Shown: positions 17,112 through 26,374 of the stretch, piece after piece
How positions within the stretch are numbered: position 1 is the stretch's first letter
How the letters are laid out: each line of letters begins with the position of its first letter
NCBI GenBank assembly: GCA_963765545.1
Contig: CAVXWW010000008.1
Location: 372,001 to 436,000 of the forward strand
Origin: JARRPM01 sp963765545
Lineage (GTDB): Bacteria > Pseudomonadota > Gammaproteobacteria > Pseudomonadales > Halieaceae
DNA: 64,000 nucleotides
Reading direction: 5' to 3'
Notes under the pieces: model-generated
What the model saw: only the letters and a program-made list of their open reading frames with translations
What the model was told of the DNA's origin: nothing
Databases searched by the model: none
Program-made: the position numbers and the translations under genes

Positions 17112-17682
17112 CGGAAATCAGGTTCATATCTATGCCCAGTAGGGCGGCTGCTGCGCCCAGGCGCTGTTCAGGGTCGGTTTTGAAAATGATATCGCTGTCC
17201 GCGGGCAGGGTGAGCCAACTATTCTCCGCCAGCTCCTGCTCCAGCTGGCCTGCGGACCAGCCGGCATATCCCAGAGCGATCAGGTGTTCTTCCGGGCCGT
17301 CATTGTTGGCAATGGCCCGCAGGATGTCACAGGATGTGGTGAGGGTAATCCCGGTAGTGACCTTCAGGCTCGACTCCCACGAAGAAGTGCAGTTGCGGTG
17401 CAATACAAAACCATGATCGATCTGAACCGGCCCACCGGCCATCACTGGAATTTCGGGGAAGTCTTTCACGGGCGTAATATCCAGGTGCTCAAAGATTTCT
17501 GTCACTGAAAGATCCAGCGGCTGGTTGATGACAATGCCCATGGCACCGCTCTCGCCGTGTTCACAAATATAGGTAATGCTGTGGGAAAAGATTCCCTCCG
17601 ACAATCCCGGCATGGCCAGTAAAAAATGGTCACGCAGGCAATCGCTGCTTTTAGCGGTATTGACGGAATATCGTCCGGACAT
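17092..17682 (-). CDS. yqgE: YqgE/AlgH family protein
   Basis: A 196-residue member of UPF0301 (AlgH in Pseudomonas, linked there to alginate and virulence regulation; the molecular role is unclear). Hallmarks are LRDHFLLAMPGL, FSHSITYICEHGESGAMGIVIN, GGPVQIDHGFVLH and ALGYAGWSAGQLEQEL. It is upstream of, and overlaps, ruvX, the usual yqgE-ruvX pair. Confidence 0.95.
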   Translation of the reverse strand: MSGRYSVNTAKSSDCLRDHFLLAMPGLSEGIFSHSITYICEHGESGAMGIVINQPLDLSVTEIFEHLDITPVKDFPEIPVMAGGPVQIDHGFVLHRNCTSSWESSLKVTTGITLTTSCDILRAIANNDGPEEHLIALGYAGWSAGQLEQELAENSWLTLPADSDIIFKTDPEQRLGAAAALLGIDMNLISGEAGHA

Positions 17683-17753
17683 AACCTGAATTTATCCTCC
17701 CGGTTCAACTCTTTCTACAGTGCCGGGGCGCGCCCTGACATTAACAATGAATG

Positions 17754-18614
17754 CTATTGGGAGCTTAGCCGGTTTTCCTGGAATTGCCATGTGCGAATGA
17801 TTTCCAGCTGGTCTGTTGTGGCCCTTAATTCGGGCGGGAAGGGTGCGTAGGGTGCGGCCATGCGCACTATCTTGATGGCGGCTTCATCGAGCACCGCGTA
17901 GCCGGAGGAAGACAGGACCCGGATATCCCGCAAGCTGCCGTCGGCGTTTATTACGACAAGCAGCCGCAGGTTGCCGTACAGGCCGTAGCGAACAGATGCC
18001 TCCGGGTAGTACTTGTTGCCCACGGCTTCCACGCGTCGGCGCCAATCCAGTAGATAGGCTGCGTCCACTGATTGCCTGGCGGCCACTGATGTGAGGCGTC
18101 GCACTCTTGGCATCTGGGCGTAATTGCGACTCTGCTCGTCCAGTTCCGCCTCCAGGCTGGCAAGTTCCTGGGTCAGCTTGTCGACCTCGGGGCTAAGCCC
18201 CAGCAGCGGCAGTTGCTCCCTTTCCAATTGCTCGGAGGCGGCGGCGCGTGTGGCGGCGGCGGCCGTGGTTATGGCCTCCCGGGTCGGGTCTGTGGGCGCC
18301 TCCTGCGGTACTAACAGTGCCTGTGGGCCGGGATCTCCCTCGCTGGACGAGGTGTTATTCGGACTGGTGAATTCCTCAAACTGTACCGATTCACCACTGC
18401 CCTCCTGATTTGCCTGGGCGATATGGCGGGCGTTTTCCGGGCTTGCGCCATCGGGTCTGGCAGCTAGCGTAACTTCGATCTGTGGTGCCTTGTATTGTTC
18501 CGAGGCAGATTTGAACGACACGCCAGCAAGCAGCGCCGCATGCAGCGCGAGGGCCAGCAATACGGCATTGCGCATACGGCGGCTTCTGCCGAATTCCGCT
18601 TCCAGGTAGTACAT
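17754..18614 (-). CDS. TonB family energy-transducer-like protein
   Basis: A 286-residue inner-membrane protein: short cytoplasmic N-terminus, one span at about 15-33 (NAVLLALALHAALLAGVSF), a long low-complexity periplasmic linker with a predicted coiled coil (LTQELASLEAELDEQSRNY), and a C-terminal TonB domain (VRYGLYGNLRLLVVINADGS ending with IIRTWQFQ). It lacks a strong Pro-Glu/Pro-Lys spacer, unlike classical TonB. Position between gshB and yqgE matches the tonB-like gene of pseudomonads, reported there to affect pilus assembly and motility (recollection). Confidence 0.88.
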   Translation of the reverse strand: MYYLEAEFGRSRRMRNAVLLALALHAALLAGVSFKSASEQYKAPQIEVTLAARPDGASPENARHIAQANQEGSGESVQFEEFTSPNNTSSSEGDPGPQALLVPQEAPTDPTREAITTAAAATRAAASEQLEREQLPLLGLSPEVDKLTQELASLEAELDEQSRNYAQMPRVRRLTSVAARQSVDAAYLLDWRRRVEAVGNKYYPEASVRYGLYGNLRLLVVINADGSLRDIRVLSSSGYAVLDEAAIKIVRMAAPYAPFPPELRATTDQLEIIRTWQFQENRLSSQ

Positions 18615-18646
18615 CGAGGTAGTTTATCCGCGTTGGCTAACCGATG

Positions 18647-19603
18647 TCAGCGCGATTTATCCAATTCGCTTGCAATGCAGGCCATCAATTGCCCGCCAAT
18701 ATCCAGGCCATAGCCATCGTCAATTTCCCGTATGCAGGTGGGGCTGGTGACGTTTATTTCTGTCAGGTAGTCACCAATGATGTCCAGCCCTGCAAATAAC
18801 AGGCCCTTTTCCCGGAGGGTAGGCCCCACCTGACCGGCGATCCAGAGATCCCTGTCTGACAGTGGTTGCGGCCTGCCCGTGCCCCCGGCTGCCAGGTTGC
18901 CGCGTGTCTCGCCCTCCCTGGGTACCCGCGCCAGGCAGTAGGGCACAGGCTCGCCGTTGATCATCAGTATGCGCTTGTCACCCTGGCTTATCTCGGGAAT
19001 AAAGCGCTGGGCCATGATGGTATGTTCAGCCTGGCCGGTCAGTATCTCCAGGATCACATTTACATTGGGGTCGTGTTCCCCGACCCGAAAAATTGCGGTG
19101 CCGCCCATCCCGTCCAGGGGTTTGAAGATAACGTCCGAGTGCGTTTTGTGAAATGCCCGTAACCGGTCGGGGTCACCGCTCACCAGTACCGGCGGACAGC
19201 ACTGGGGAAACCGGGTGGCGAAAATTTTCTCGTTACAGTCGCGCAGGCTCTGGCAGCGATTTACGATCAGGGTACCCCTGCGCTCCGCGTCTTCCAGAAT
19301 GTAGGTGCTGTAGACAAATTCGTTGTCAAACGGGGGATCCTTGCGCATCAGGATCACGTCCAGCTCAGCCAGGTCAAGGTCCTGGCGCTGGTCCAGCGCA
19401 AACCACCTGGCAGGGTCATTGAACACTTCCATGGGCGCCATTCGCCCGCGGCCTACGCCCTGCTCGAGATAGAGGTCATGTTGCTCCATATAAAATAGCT
19501 CCCAACCCCTGTCCCGGGCGGCCCACAACATCGCCAGGGTACTGTCTTTCTTGTAATTGATACTGGTGATGGGGTCCATCACCACACCGAGTTTTATAGT
19601 CAT
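18647..19603 (-). CDS. gshB: Glutathione synthetase
   Basis: ATP-grasp enzyme joining gamma-glutamylcysteine and glycine. The 318-residue form begins MTIKLGVVMDPITSINYKKD, a perfect family N-terminus, so the start is set at 19603; an upstream in-frame start (19630) is rejected. Other motifs are KPLDGMGGTAIFRV (ATP-binding loop), MAQRFIPEISQGDKRIL and the C-terminal EINVTSPTCIREID. AGGTAG precedes the ATG. It heads the minus-strand gshB-tonB-yqgE-ruvX unit. Confidence 0.97.
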   Translation of the reverse strand: MTIKLGVVMDPITSINYKKDSTLAMLWAARDRGWELFYMEQHDLYLEQGVGRGRMAPMEVFNDPARWFALDQRQDLDLAELDVILMRKDPPFDNEFVYSTYILEDAERRGTLIVNRCQSLRDCNEKIFATRFPQCCPPVLVSGDPDRLRAFHKTHSDVIFKPLDGMGGTAIFRVGEHDPNVNVILEILTGQAEHTIMAQRFIPEISQGDKRILMINGEPVPYCLARVPREGETRGNLAAGGTGRPQPLSDRDLWIAGQVGPTLREKGLLFAGLDIIGDYLTEINVTSPTCIREIDDGYGLDIGGQLMACIASELDKSR

Positions 19604-19764
19604 AGCGCTACCTGAGTGGTGATACGGCAAATAGTTGGTTGGTTAACTTACGCAAAGGCGATAGCAGGCGCAAGCGGCTTGCGGTCATTGGTCAAATGAG
19701 TGCGCCGGCGGCAAATTGCTTTAGAATACCAGCCGCTGACATTATCGAAACTGACGGAGCTGGT

Positions 19765-21030
19765 ATGAGTTGGGCAGGTGTGTATTTTTTTCTCGCGATG
19801 GTGAGCATTCTCTGTACGCTGAGTGCCATTATCAAGGCGCGCAGGCTTTACTGGTTTGTGCCCGTCTATTTTTTCGCGGCATGGCTGAGTGGCGAGCTGG
19901 CGCTGATTCACGTGATCTGGCAAGTGGCCTTGACGGCTGGTCTGGCCTTCACCGTAGGCCTGTCCGACCCCCTGGCTCAGGCGGGGCTGGGGCTGTTCGC
20001 ACTTTCCTGGCTGGGTCTGATATACCTGCACAGTCAGGCCATGGATACCCCGCGCCACCTGGCCGCAGCGCTGCGCCGGGCCCTGGGCCAGGATTATCGT
20101 TCCCGGATTACACCGGAGCGCCAGCGCGTGCTGGTCGACGACATAAGCGCCAGGGAGTGGCTGCAGCCATTTCGCTTCAAGCGAGAGGGGGTAAGGAGGC
20201 ACAGCCATATAAGCTACGGCGATGCCGGCAAGCGCAACCTGCTCGACATCTATCATCCACAGCAGCCGCGTGAGGGTGGTTTCCCCGTCTTGTTGCAGGT
20301 GCACGGCGGCGCCTGGATGATTGGGGAGAAAGAGCAGCAGGCGTTGCCGCTGATGTATCACATGTCCCAGCGCGGCTGGCTCTGTGTGGCGATCAATTAC
20401 CGGCTCAGCCCCAAGGCGGCTTTTCCCGCTCATATTATCGATGTCAAAAAAGCCATTGCCTGGATCAGGGAGCACATCGGCGAATATGGCGGGAACCCGG
20501 ATTATATAGCCATCACCGGCGGCTCGGCGGGAGGTCACCTGAGTGCGTTGGCCGCGCTTACACCCAACCGTGAAGAATGGCAGCCCGGGTTCGAAAGTGC
20601 GGACACCACCTTGCAGGCAGCCTTGCCGTTTTATGGCGTTTTTGATTTCCTGGACCGCTTTAATATCAGGGGGAAGATGTCCATGGAGCCGATGGTTGCT
20701 GACAAGGTGCTGCAGTGCTCGCAAGAGGATAACCCGCAGTTGTGGTCCTCGGTGTCGCCACTGGACCACATTTCGGTCGATGCCCCTCCCATGTTCATTG
20801 TTCAAGGCAGCCACGATTCACTGGTGTGGGTAGAGGAAGCGCGTACGTTTGTGTCTGCGCTGCAGGCGGTGGCCACCCAGCCGGTGGCCTATGCCGAATT
20901 GCCGGGAGCACAGCATGCCTTCGAACTTTTCCACTCGGTGCGAACTGATCACACGGTAAATGCCGCCGGCCATTTCCTGGAGTGGGCTCACGGCCAGTGG
21001 CTTGAGCAGCAAGCCGGGGGCAGTGCTTAG
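19765..21030 (+). CDS. Membrane-anchored alpha/beta hydrolase (esterase/lipase family)
   Basis: A 421-residue protein with an N-terminal module of three or four hydrophobic segments (about residues 1-95), then a hydrolase domain. The domain has the oxyanion HGGAW motif (VHGGAWMIGEKE), nucleophile elbow GGSAGGHLS, acid in QGSHDSLVW and His in GAQHAFELF, like carboxylesterases of the hormone-sensitive-lipase/BD-FAE group. The substrate is unknown. ATG 19765 is preceded by GGAG at good spacing. The N-terminal membrane module is less usual and suggests action at the inner membrane. Confidence 0.85.
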   Translation: MSWAGVYFFLAMVSILCTLSAIIKARRLYWFVPVYFFAAWLSGELALIHVIWQVALTAGLAFTVGLSDPLAQAGLGLFALSWLGLIYLHSQAMDTPRHLAAALRRALGQDYRSRITPERQRVLVDDISAREWLQPFRFKREGVRRHSHISYGDAGKRNLLDIYHPQQPREGGFPVLLQVHGGAWMIGEKEQQALPLMYHMSQRGWLCVAINYRLSPKAAFPAHIIDVKKAIAWIREHIGEYGGNPDYIAITGGSAGGHLSALAALTPNREEWQPGFESADTTLQAALPFYGVFDFLDRFNIRGKMSMEPMVADKVLQCSQEDNPQLWSSVSPLDHISVDAPPMFIVQGSHDSLVWVEEARTFVSALQAVATQPVAYAELPGAQHAFELFHSVRTDHTVNAAGHFLEWAHGQWLEQQAGGSA

Positions 21031-21061
21031 ACGGCGATGATTCAGGCCCCGTGCCCGGCGA

Positions 21062-21805
21062 TCAGCTGGCGTCGGGTGCAGCCATATCACCCCAGCGGGC
21101 CTGCAATATGGCTATTGCTGCCAGTGGCGCGGTTTCGGTTCGCAACACCCTGGGCCCCAGTTGCAGTGAGGCAAAGCCAGCCTGTTCAGCATTCACTATT
21201 TCCTCTTCACTGAAGCCGCCTTCGGGTCCCACCAGCAGGGCAACGCTGGCCGGCGCGGGCGATTCGGGGCAGGTGTTGTCCGCGGTAGGGTGCAAGACCA
21301 GGCGGACCTGTGCATCCACCCCTTGCAGCCACTGTTCAATCTCCTGTAGCGGCAGTATTTGCGGGGGGCGGTTGCGGCCGCATTGTTCGCAGGCGCTGAT
21401 CGCTATCTGTTGCCAGTGCCTGAGTTTTTTCCCGGCACGCTCCGGGTCCAGCCTGAGACCGGTGCGTTTGCTCAACAGGGGTGCAATTGAGGTCACCCCC
21501 AACTCGGTTGCTTTCTGCACCACCCAATCCATTCTCTCACCCCGGGAGATCGCGATGCCAAGTTGCAGGTGCAGGGCTGACTCGAGCTCTACCGCGTCAA
21601 AATCACCCGTCGCGGCCACCACCGACTTCCTGTCTATCGCAGTGATGCTGGCGGGATATTGGCCGCCCCCGCCATCAAACAGCACCAGGCGGTCGCCGAC
21701 CTTCATTCTCAGTACCCTGGACAAGTGCCTGCTGGGCCCGGACTCGAGTTCAACATCGCTGTTGGCCGCAATCGGCGCCGTGGTGTAAATCCTCGGTATG
21801 CGCAT
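21062..21805 (-). CDS. rsmE: 16S rRNA (uracil1498-N3)-methyltransferase
   Basis: SPOUT-class methyltransferase modifying U1498 of 16S rRNA. The 247-residue protein has an N-terminal PUA-like domain (HLSRVLRMKVGDRLVLFDG), then GERMDWVVQKATELGV, and the SAM-binding trefoil knot with LLVGPEGGFSEEEI and LGPRVLRTETA. Length is typical. It is the last gene of the SAM-cycle operon, 13 bases after metF, so a SAM consumer may be cotranscribed with SAM supply genes. Confidence 0.95.
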   Translation of the reverse strand: MRIPRIYTTAPIAANSDVELESGPSRHLSRVLRMKVGDRLVLFDGGGGQYPASITAIDRKSVVAATGDFDAVELESALHLQLGIAISRGERMDWVVQKATELGVTSIAPLLSKRTGLRLDPERAGKKLRHWQQIAISACEQCGRNRPPQILPLQEIEQWLQGVDAQVRLVLHPTADNTCPESPAPASVALLVGPEGGFSEEEIVNAEQAGFASLQLGPRVLRTETAPLAAIAILQARWGDMAAPDAS

Positions 21806-21818
21806 ACCTGGCCGGGCT

Positions 21819-22658
21819 CTAGAGGCCGAGGTTGCGACAGATCTGTCGGGTGGGCTCTGCCTGGTTCATGGTGTAGAAATGAATACCGGGTGCGCCGCTG
21901 TCCAGCAGCGTCTGGCATAACTGTGAAACTACTTCGATGCCAAATTTGCGGATACTGTCCTGGTCGTCGCCATAGCTTTCAATCCGCTGGCAGATCCAGC
22001 GCGGTATTTCCGCGCCGCAGTTGCGCGAGAACCGCGCCAGGTTTTCAAAGTTGATGATGGGCATGATGCCGGCGTAAATCGGTTTGTCGATATCCACCGC
22101 AGCGCACTGGTCGAGAAAGTAAAAGTAGGCCTCTACGTTGAAGAAGTACTGGGTGATGGCGCTGTTGGCGCCCGCATCCAGTTTGGCCTTCAGGAAGCGG
22201 ACATCGCTGTCATAGCTCTTCGCCTCCGGGTGAACCTCCGGGTAGGCTGCGACCTCAATTTCGAAGTGATCTCCGGTGCGTTCGCGCACAAACGCCACCA
22301 GTTCACTGGCGTAGACCAGTTGCGATGCGCCGCCCATGCCGGAGGGCATGTCGCCTCGCAGGGCCACCAGGCGTTTGATATCGCGCCGCACATAGTCATC
22401 CACCAGCGCACCAATCGCATCGGTGTCATCACCGCCGAAACTCAGGTGCGGAGCGACATCAATGTCCTGTTCCCGAATCGCCGATACCACCCCCAACGTA
22501 CTGTCCCGGGTGGTGCCACCGGCGCCGTAGGTGACCGAGAAAAACTCCGGGTTCAGCGCATTCAGTGCCGGGGTCGTATCCTGTAACAGACGCTGTTTAC
22601 CCTCCTCGGTCCTGGGCGGGAAGTATTCGAAGCTGATTCTCGGTTTCTGCTTGGGCAT
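21819..22658 (-). CDS. metF: 5,10-methylenetetrahydrofolate reductase
   Basis: FAD-dependent TIM-barrel enzyme making 5-methyl-THF, the methyl donor for methionine synthase. The 279-residue form starts MPKQKPRISFEYFPPRTEEG, with VTYGAGGTTRDST, PHLSFGGDD, ALRGDMPSG and the C-terminal PGIHFYTMNQAE. Start 22658 has AGGAAC upstream and lies 13 bases after the ahcY stop. An upstream in-frame start would run into ahcY. Order metK-ahcY-metF is a typical methyl-cycle operon. Confidence 0.96.
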   Translation of the reverse strand: MPKQKPRISFEYFPPRTEEGKQRLLQDTTPALNALNPEFFSVTYGAGGTTRDSTLGVVSAIREQDIDVAPHLSFGGDDTDAIGALVDDYVRRDIKRLVALRGDMPSGMGGASQLVYASELVAFVRERTGDHFEIEVAAYPEVHPEAKSYDSDVRFLKAKLDAGANSAITQYFFNVEAYFYFLDQCAAVDIDKPIYAGIMPIINFENLARFSRNCGAEIPRWICQRIESYGDDQDSIRKFGIEVVSQLCQTLLDSGAPGIHFYTMNQAEPTRQICRNLGL

Positions 22659-22671
22659 GGGCCGGGCGTTC

Positions 22672-24063
22672 CTAGTACTTGTAGTCGTTTGGCTTGTAGG
22701 GCCCGTCGACATTCACATTGATGTAGTCGGCCTGTTCCGGTGTCAGGCGGGTCAGTACCGCGCCAAAGCCGTTGACCATGTGGGCGGCAACTTCCTCGTC
22801 CAGGATCTTGGGCAGAACCTCGACGGTCAGTGCAGCAGGCTTCATATTGTCTTCCAGGTCGGCGAACTTGCGCTCATACAGATAGATTTGCGCCAGTACC
22901 TGGTTGGCAAAGGAGCCGTCCATGATGCGTGAGGGGTGACCCGTGGCGTTACCCAGGTTAACCAGGCGCCCTTCGGACAACAGGATCAGGTGATCGTTGT
23001 TGGCCTGGTCGCGGAATATCTTGTGTACCTGCGGTTTAACTTCCTCCCACTCCCAGTTGCGGCGCATGAAGGCGGTGTCGATCTCGTTGTCAAAGTGGCC
23101 GATGTTGCAGACCACGGTGCCGCTTTTCAGGGACTTGAGCATGTTGGCGTCACAGACATTAAAATTGCCAGTAGTGGTAACCAACAGATCCGTGTTACCC
23201 ATCACGATGCTATTGATGCATGCCTCTGTGCCGTCGTTAACACCGTCGTTAAAAGGTGACACCACTTCAAAACCGTCCATGCAGGCCTGCATGGCGCAGA
23301 TGGGATCTATCTCGGTAATACGGACAATCATGCCTTCCTGGCGCAGTGACTGGGCCGAGCCCTTGCCGACATCGCCGTAGCCGATGACCAGTGCTTTTTT
23401 GCCGGCCAGCAGGTGATCGGTACCGCGCTTGATGGCGTCGTTCAGGCTGTGGCGGCAGCCGTATTTGTTGTCGTTCTTGGACTTGGTAATAGAATCGTTG
23501 ACGTTTACAGCGGGTATTTTCAGCGTGCCTTGCTTCAGCATCTCCAGCAGGCGGTGTACGCCCGTTGTGGTTTCCTCGGTGACGCCGTGGATCTTGTCCA
23601 GCATCGCGGGGTATTTCTCATGCAGCATGCCGGTGAGGTCGCCGCCGTCATCCAGCACCATGTTGGCCTCCCAGGGGGCGCCGTCCTTCAGGATGGTTTG
23701 CTCCAGGCACCAGTCGTACTCTTCTTCGGTCTCGCCCTTCCAGGCGAATACCGGCACGCCGGCGGCGGCAATGGCGGCTGCTGCGTGGTCCTGGGTTGAA
23801 AAGATGTTGCATGACGACCAGCGCACTTCGGCACCCAGTTCCAGCAATGTCTCAATCAGCACGCCGGTCTGGATAGTCATATGTATACAGCCCAGAATCT
23901 TGGCGCCGGCCAGCGGCTTGCTCTGGCTGTACTTTGCGCGCATGGCCATCAGTGCCGGCATTTCGCCCTCGGCGATGTCAAGTTCCCGGCGACCCCAGTC
24001 GGCGAGGTTGATATCGGCGACCTTGTAGTCCTGCTTTGTTACCAGTTTTTCTGCTGTGCTCAT
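22672..24063 (-). CDS. ahcY: S-adenosylhomocysteine hydrolase
   Basis: Reversible NAD-dependent hydrolysis of SAH to adenosine and homocysteine, relieving inhibition of methyltransferases. The 463-residue product starts MSTAEKLVTKQDYKVADINL, has HMTIQTGVLIETL, TGVHRLLEM, the substrate/NAD region NDSITKSKNDNKYGCRHSL, Rossmann motif GYGDVGKGSAQSLR and the C-terminal PYKPNDYKY. It includes the roughly 40-residue insertion common in bacterial forms. GAGGAAAC precedes the ATG. The 92-base gap to metK was checked for an SAH riboswitch and none was seen. Confidence 0.98.
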   Translation of the reverse strand: MSTAEKLVTKQDYKVADINLADWGRRELDIAEGEMPALMAMRAKYSQSKPLAGAKILGCIHMTIQTGVLIETLLELGAEVRWSSCNIFSTQDHAAAAIAAAGVPVFAWKGETEEEYDWCLEQTILKDGAPWEANMVLDDGGDLTGMLHEKYPAMLDKIHGVTEETTTGVHRLLEMLKQGTLKIPAVNVNDSITKSKNDNKYGCRHSLNDAIKRGTDHLLAGKKALVIGYGDVGKGSAQSLRQEGMIVRITEIDPICAMQACMDGFEVVSPFNDGVNDGTEACINSIVMGNTDLLVTTTGNFNVCDANMLKSLKSGTVVCNIGHFDNEIDTAFMRRNWEWEEVKPQVHKIFRDQANNDHLILLSEGRLVNLGNATGHPSRIMDGSFANQVLAQIYLYERKFADLEDNMKPAALTVEVLPKILDEEVAAHMVNGFGAVLTRLTPEQADYINVNVDGPYKPNDYKY

Positions 24064-24155
24064 GTTCGTTTCCTCGGTTAATTCGTCAATGCTGGTTAAG
24101 AAATGTGTCGCATTCTGGTGTTTTGCTTTGCTGTGGGGCCGTTGCAAGCTGAATC

Positions 24156-25310
24156 CTAGAGCGCGGCCCTTAAAGCGTCGGTGCGGTCCGTCCGCTCCCA
24201 GGTAAAGTCCTCAATCTCACGGCCAAAATGGCCGTAGGCGGCAGTCTGGCGGTAAATCGGGCGCTTCAGGTCCAGCATATCCACCAGACCCTTGGGACGG
24301 AGTTCGAAGTTTTCGCGCACCAGCTCTGCGATATGCGAGTCGGACAGTTTTCCGGTGCCGAAGGTGTTAACGGAGATGGACGTGGGCTCGGCCACGCCAA
24401 TCGCGTATGAGACCTGGATTTCGCAGCGGTCAGCCAGGCCGGCGGCGACGATGTTCTTGGCGACGTAGCGCCCTGCATAGGCCGCCGAACGATCGACTTT
24501 TGACGGGTCCTTGCCGGAAAAGGCGCCGCCACCGTGGCGCGCCATGCCACCGTAGGTATCAACGATAATCTTGCGCCCGGTAAGACCGCAGTCGCCCACG
24601 GGGCCGCCGATAATGAACTGTCCGGTGGGGTTGATATGAAAACGGGTATCCGCGTGTATCCATTCGGCGGGCAGTACTTCCTTGATGACCAGGTCCATGA
24701 TGGCGTCCTGGATGTCGGCCTGGCTGATATCTTCATCGTGTTGGGTAGACAATACCACTGCATCGATGGCCACTGGCTTGCCGTCTTCGTAGCGCAGGGT
24801 GACCTGGCTCTTGGCATCCGGTCGCAGCCAGGGCAGGGTGCCGTGCTTGCGCAATTCCGCCTGGCGCTCCACCAGGCGATGGGCGTAGTAGATCGGGGCC
24901 GGCATCAGGACGCTGGTCTCATTGGTGGCGTAGCCAAACATCAGGCCCTGGTCACCTGCTCCCTGCTCGTGATCTTCACTCTCGTCCACGCCCATGGCGA
25001 TATCCGGCGACTGCTTGCCAATCGCGTTGAGCACGGCGCAGGAGGCCCCGTCAAAGCCGACGTCCGAGCTGTCGTAGCCGATATCCAGGATCACCTGGCG
25101 CACGACGTCTTCCAGGTCGACATAGGTGGAGGTGGCAACTTCACCTGCGACAATCGCCATACCTGTCTTGACCATTGTTTCCACGGCAACCCTGGCATTG
25201 GGGTCATCCTTGAGGATGGCGTCGAGGATGGCATCGGATATCTGGTCCGCCATTTTGTCCGGGTGTCCTTCCGATACTGACTCGGAAGTGAAGATTGCAT
25301 ATTCGCTCAT
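24156..25310 (-). CDS. metK: S-adenosylmethionine synthetase
   Basis: Makes SAM from methionine and ATP. The 384-residue enzyme starts MSEYAIFTSESVSEGHPDK, with the ATP motif SEGHPDKMADQ, the methionine loop, GAGDQGLMFGYA (signature 1) and GGGAFSGKDPSKVDRS (signature 2). Length matches E. coli MetK. Start 25310 is fixed by family homology; the frame is open upstream but overlaps sahR. It follows sahR by 31 bases. Confidence 0.98.
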   Translation of the reverse strand: MSEYAIFTSESVSEGHPDKMADQISDAILDAILKDDPNARVAVETMVKTGMAIVAGEVATSTYVDLEDVVRQVILDIGYDSSDVGFDGASCAVLNAIGKQSPDIAMGVDESEDHEQGAGDQGLMFGYATNETSVLMPAPIYYAHRLVERQAELRKHGTLPWLRPDAKSQVTLRYEDGKPVAIDAVVLSTQHDEDISQADIQDAIMDLVIKEVLPAEWIHADTRFHINPTGQFIIGGPVGDCGLTGRKIIVDTYGGMARHGGGAFSGKDPSKVDRSAAYAGRYVAKNIVAAGLADRCEIQVSYAIGVAEPTSISVNTFGTGKLSDSHIAELVRENFELRPKGLVDMLDLKRPIYRQTAAYGHFGREIEDFTWERTDRTDALRAAL

Positions 25311-25341
25311 AAAGACGTCCTTGGGGCTGGTTAAAGTCGTG

Positions 25342-26346
25342 TCAGTTGCGGCCGAAAAGGCGCACCTGTATTTGAAATCCGTTGCGTTGGGCCAGGTAAA
25401 GGCTGGCGATATCCTCCAGACCCGCGGCCTTGGCCCAGTCGCCAAGTTCCTGTGGATCGAAACCCAACCACAGGTCGCCGCAGTTTTCTCTGGCCCAGCC
25501 CTGGTCGTGACGACACAGGTCGGTAACCAGGACTACCCCTGTCGGGGCAAGGCAGGAGGCCACGTCCATCAGGATCTGGCCCGGCGAAGGTGTGTGGTGC
25601 AGCACCATGTTAATGACGGCGCAATCCACCTCCAGCTTGTCCAGCGCTGTACTGCCGGTATCGCCGTGGATGAACTCTATATTCTTCAGCTTGGCGGATG
25701 CAGCCCGCTCGCGGGCCTGTGCCAGCATCAGCTCCGCGTTGTCGAGGGCGACCACCCGGTCGAACGCGGGGGCCAGCTCGAGCAGGAACGCGCCGTCACC
25801 CGGGCCCACTTCCAGTGCGCAAGCGTGCCGCTGCAGCGGCGCGTCGCGCAACATTTGCGCCACGGTGTCGGCATACTGTTCATAGCTGGCTATCAGGTCC
25901 TGTTGCTGCCTGAATTTGTGGGCATTGTCCCGAAAGAAATTGCGCGAATTTTCCTCGCGCTTTCTGTGGAGCATGGCCAGTCGCCGGGCAGTAGCCTGCG
26001 GCAGCTCGGTTCTGTCCACGCACTCAAAGATACGGTTTTGCAGGGAGGACAGCCCCGCCTGCTGGCCCAGGCTGCTGCGCCGGTAGAAAATGGAGTTGCC
26101 CTCGCGGCGGGTTGCCACCAGGCCGGCGCCGGCAAGTACTTTCAGGTGATGGCTCAGGGCCGGTTGGCGGATATCAAAAATTGAGCACAATTCCGACACC
26201 CCGAAGGAGTCTTCGCACAGCACGCGCAGCACCTGCAGGCGCAGCGGGTCAGAGCTTGCCTTGCACAGGTTGGCCAGTGCGGTCAGGTCCCGATTGGGTG
26301 CGGGGGTGACCTTCGTGGCAGCGGTTGCGGTGGTGGATTGATGCAT
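25342..26346 (-). CDS. sahR: ArsR-family regulator fused to a SAM-dependent methyltransferase domain (SahR-like)
   Basis: A 334-residue two-domain protein. Residues about 20-100 form a winged helix of the ArsR family (SSDPLRLQVLRVLCEDSFGV, then IRQPALSHHLKVLAGAGLV). After a linker, a class I methyltransferase fold follows with motif I LEVGPGDGAFLLEL and VVLVTDLCRHDQGW. Regulators of this build next to metK-ahcY-metF belong to the SahR type, which senses SAH and represses methyl-cycle genes (recalled from comparative genomics). It has no ArsR cysteine metal site (CVCD). It heads the metK-ahcY-metF-rsmE operon and sits 28 bases downstream of a perfect palindrome. ATG 26346 is chosen; a TTG 18 bases upstream is possible. 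Confidence 0.85.
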   Translation of the reverse strand: MHQSTTATAATKVTPAPNRDLTALANLCKASSDPLRLQVLRVLCEDSFGVSELCSIFDIRQPALSHHLKVLAGAGLVATRREGNSIFYRRSSLGQQAGLSSLQNRIFECVDRTELPQATARRLAMLHRKREENSRNFFRDNAHKFRQQQDLIASYEQYADTVAQMLRDAPLQRHACALEVGPGDGAFLLELAPAFDRVVALDNAELMLAQARERAASAKLKNIEFIHGDTGSTALDKLEVDCAVINMVLHHTPSPGQILMDVASCLAPTGVVLVTDLCRHDQGWARENCGDLWLGFDPQELGDWAKAAGLEDIASLYLAQRNGFQIQVRLFGRN

Positions 26347-26374
26347 GGTGCGGGAGTCTAGCAAGTCGTCACAA

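Noticed and set aside
19648..20814. Minus-strand open frame of 388 codons opposite the esterase
   Set aside because: Antisense shadow of the HGGAW esterase; no recognisable motif.
24064..24155. SAH riboswitch before ahcY
   Set aside because: The gap is only 92 bases. It has a TGCAACGGCC stretch vaguely like the conserved core, but no GAGG-GCGCTGC element and no closing stem could be found. Control by SahR at the operon head explains the context better.
25126..26184. Plus-strand open frame of 352 codons opposite metK/sahR
   Set aside because: Antisense to conserved genes; no domain pattern; high GC makes long shadow frames common.
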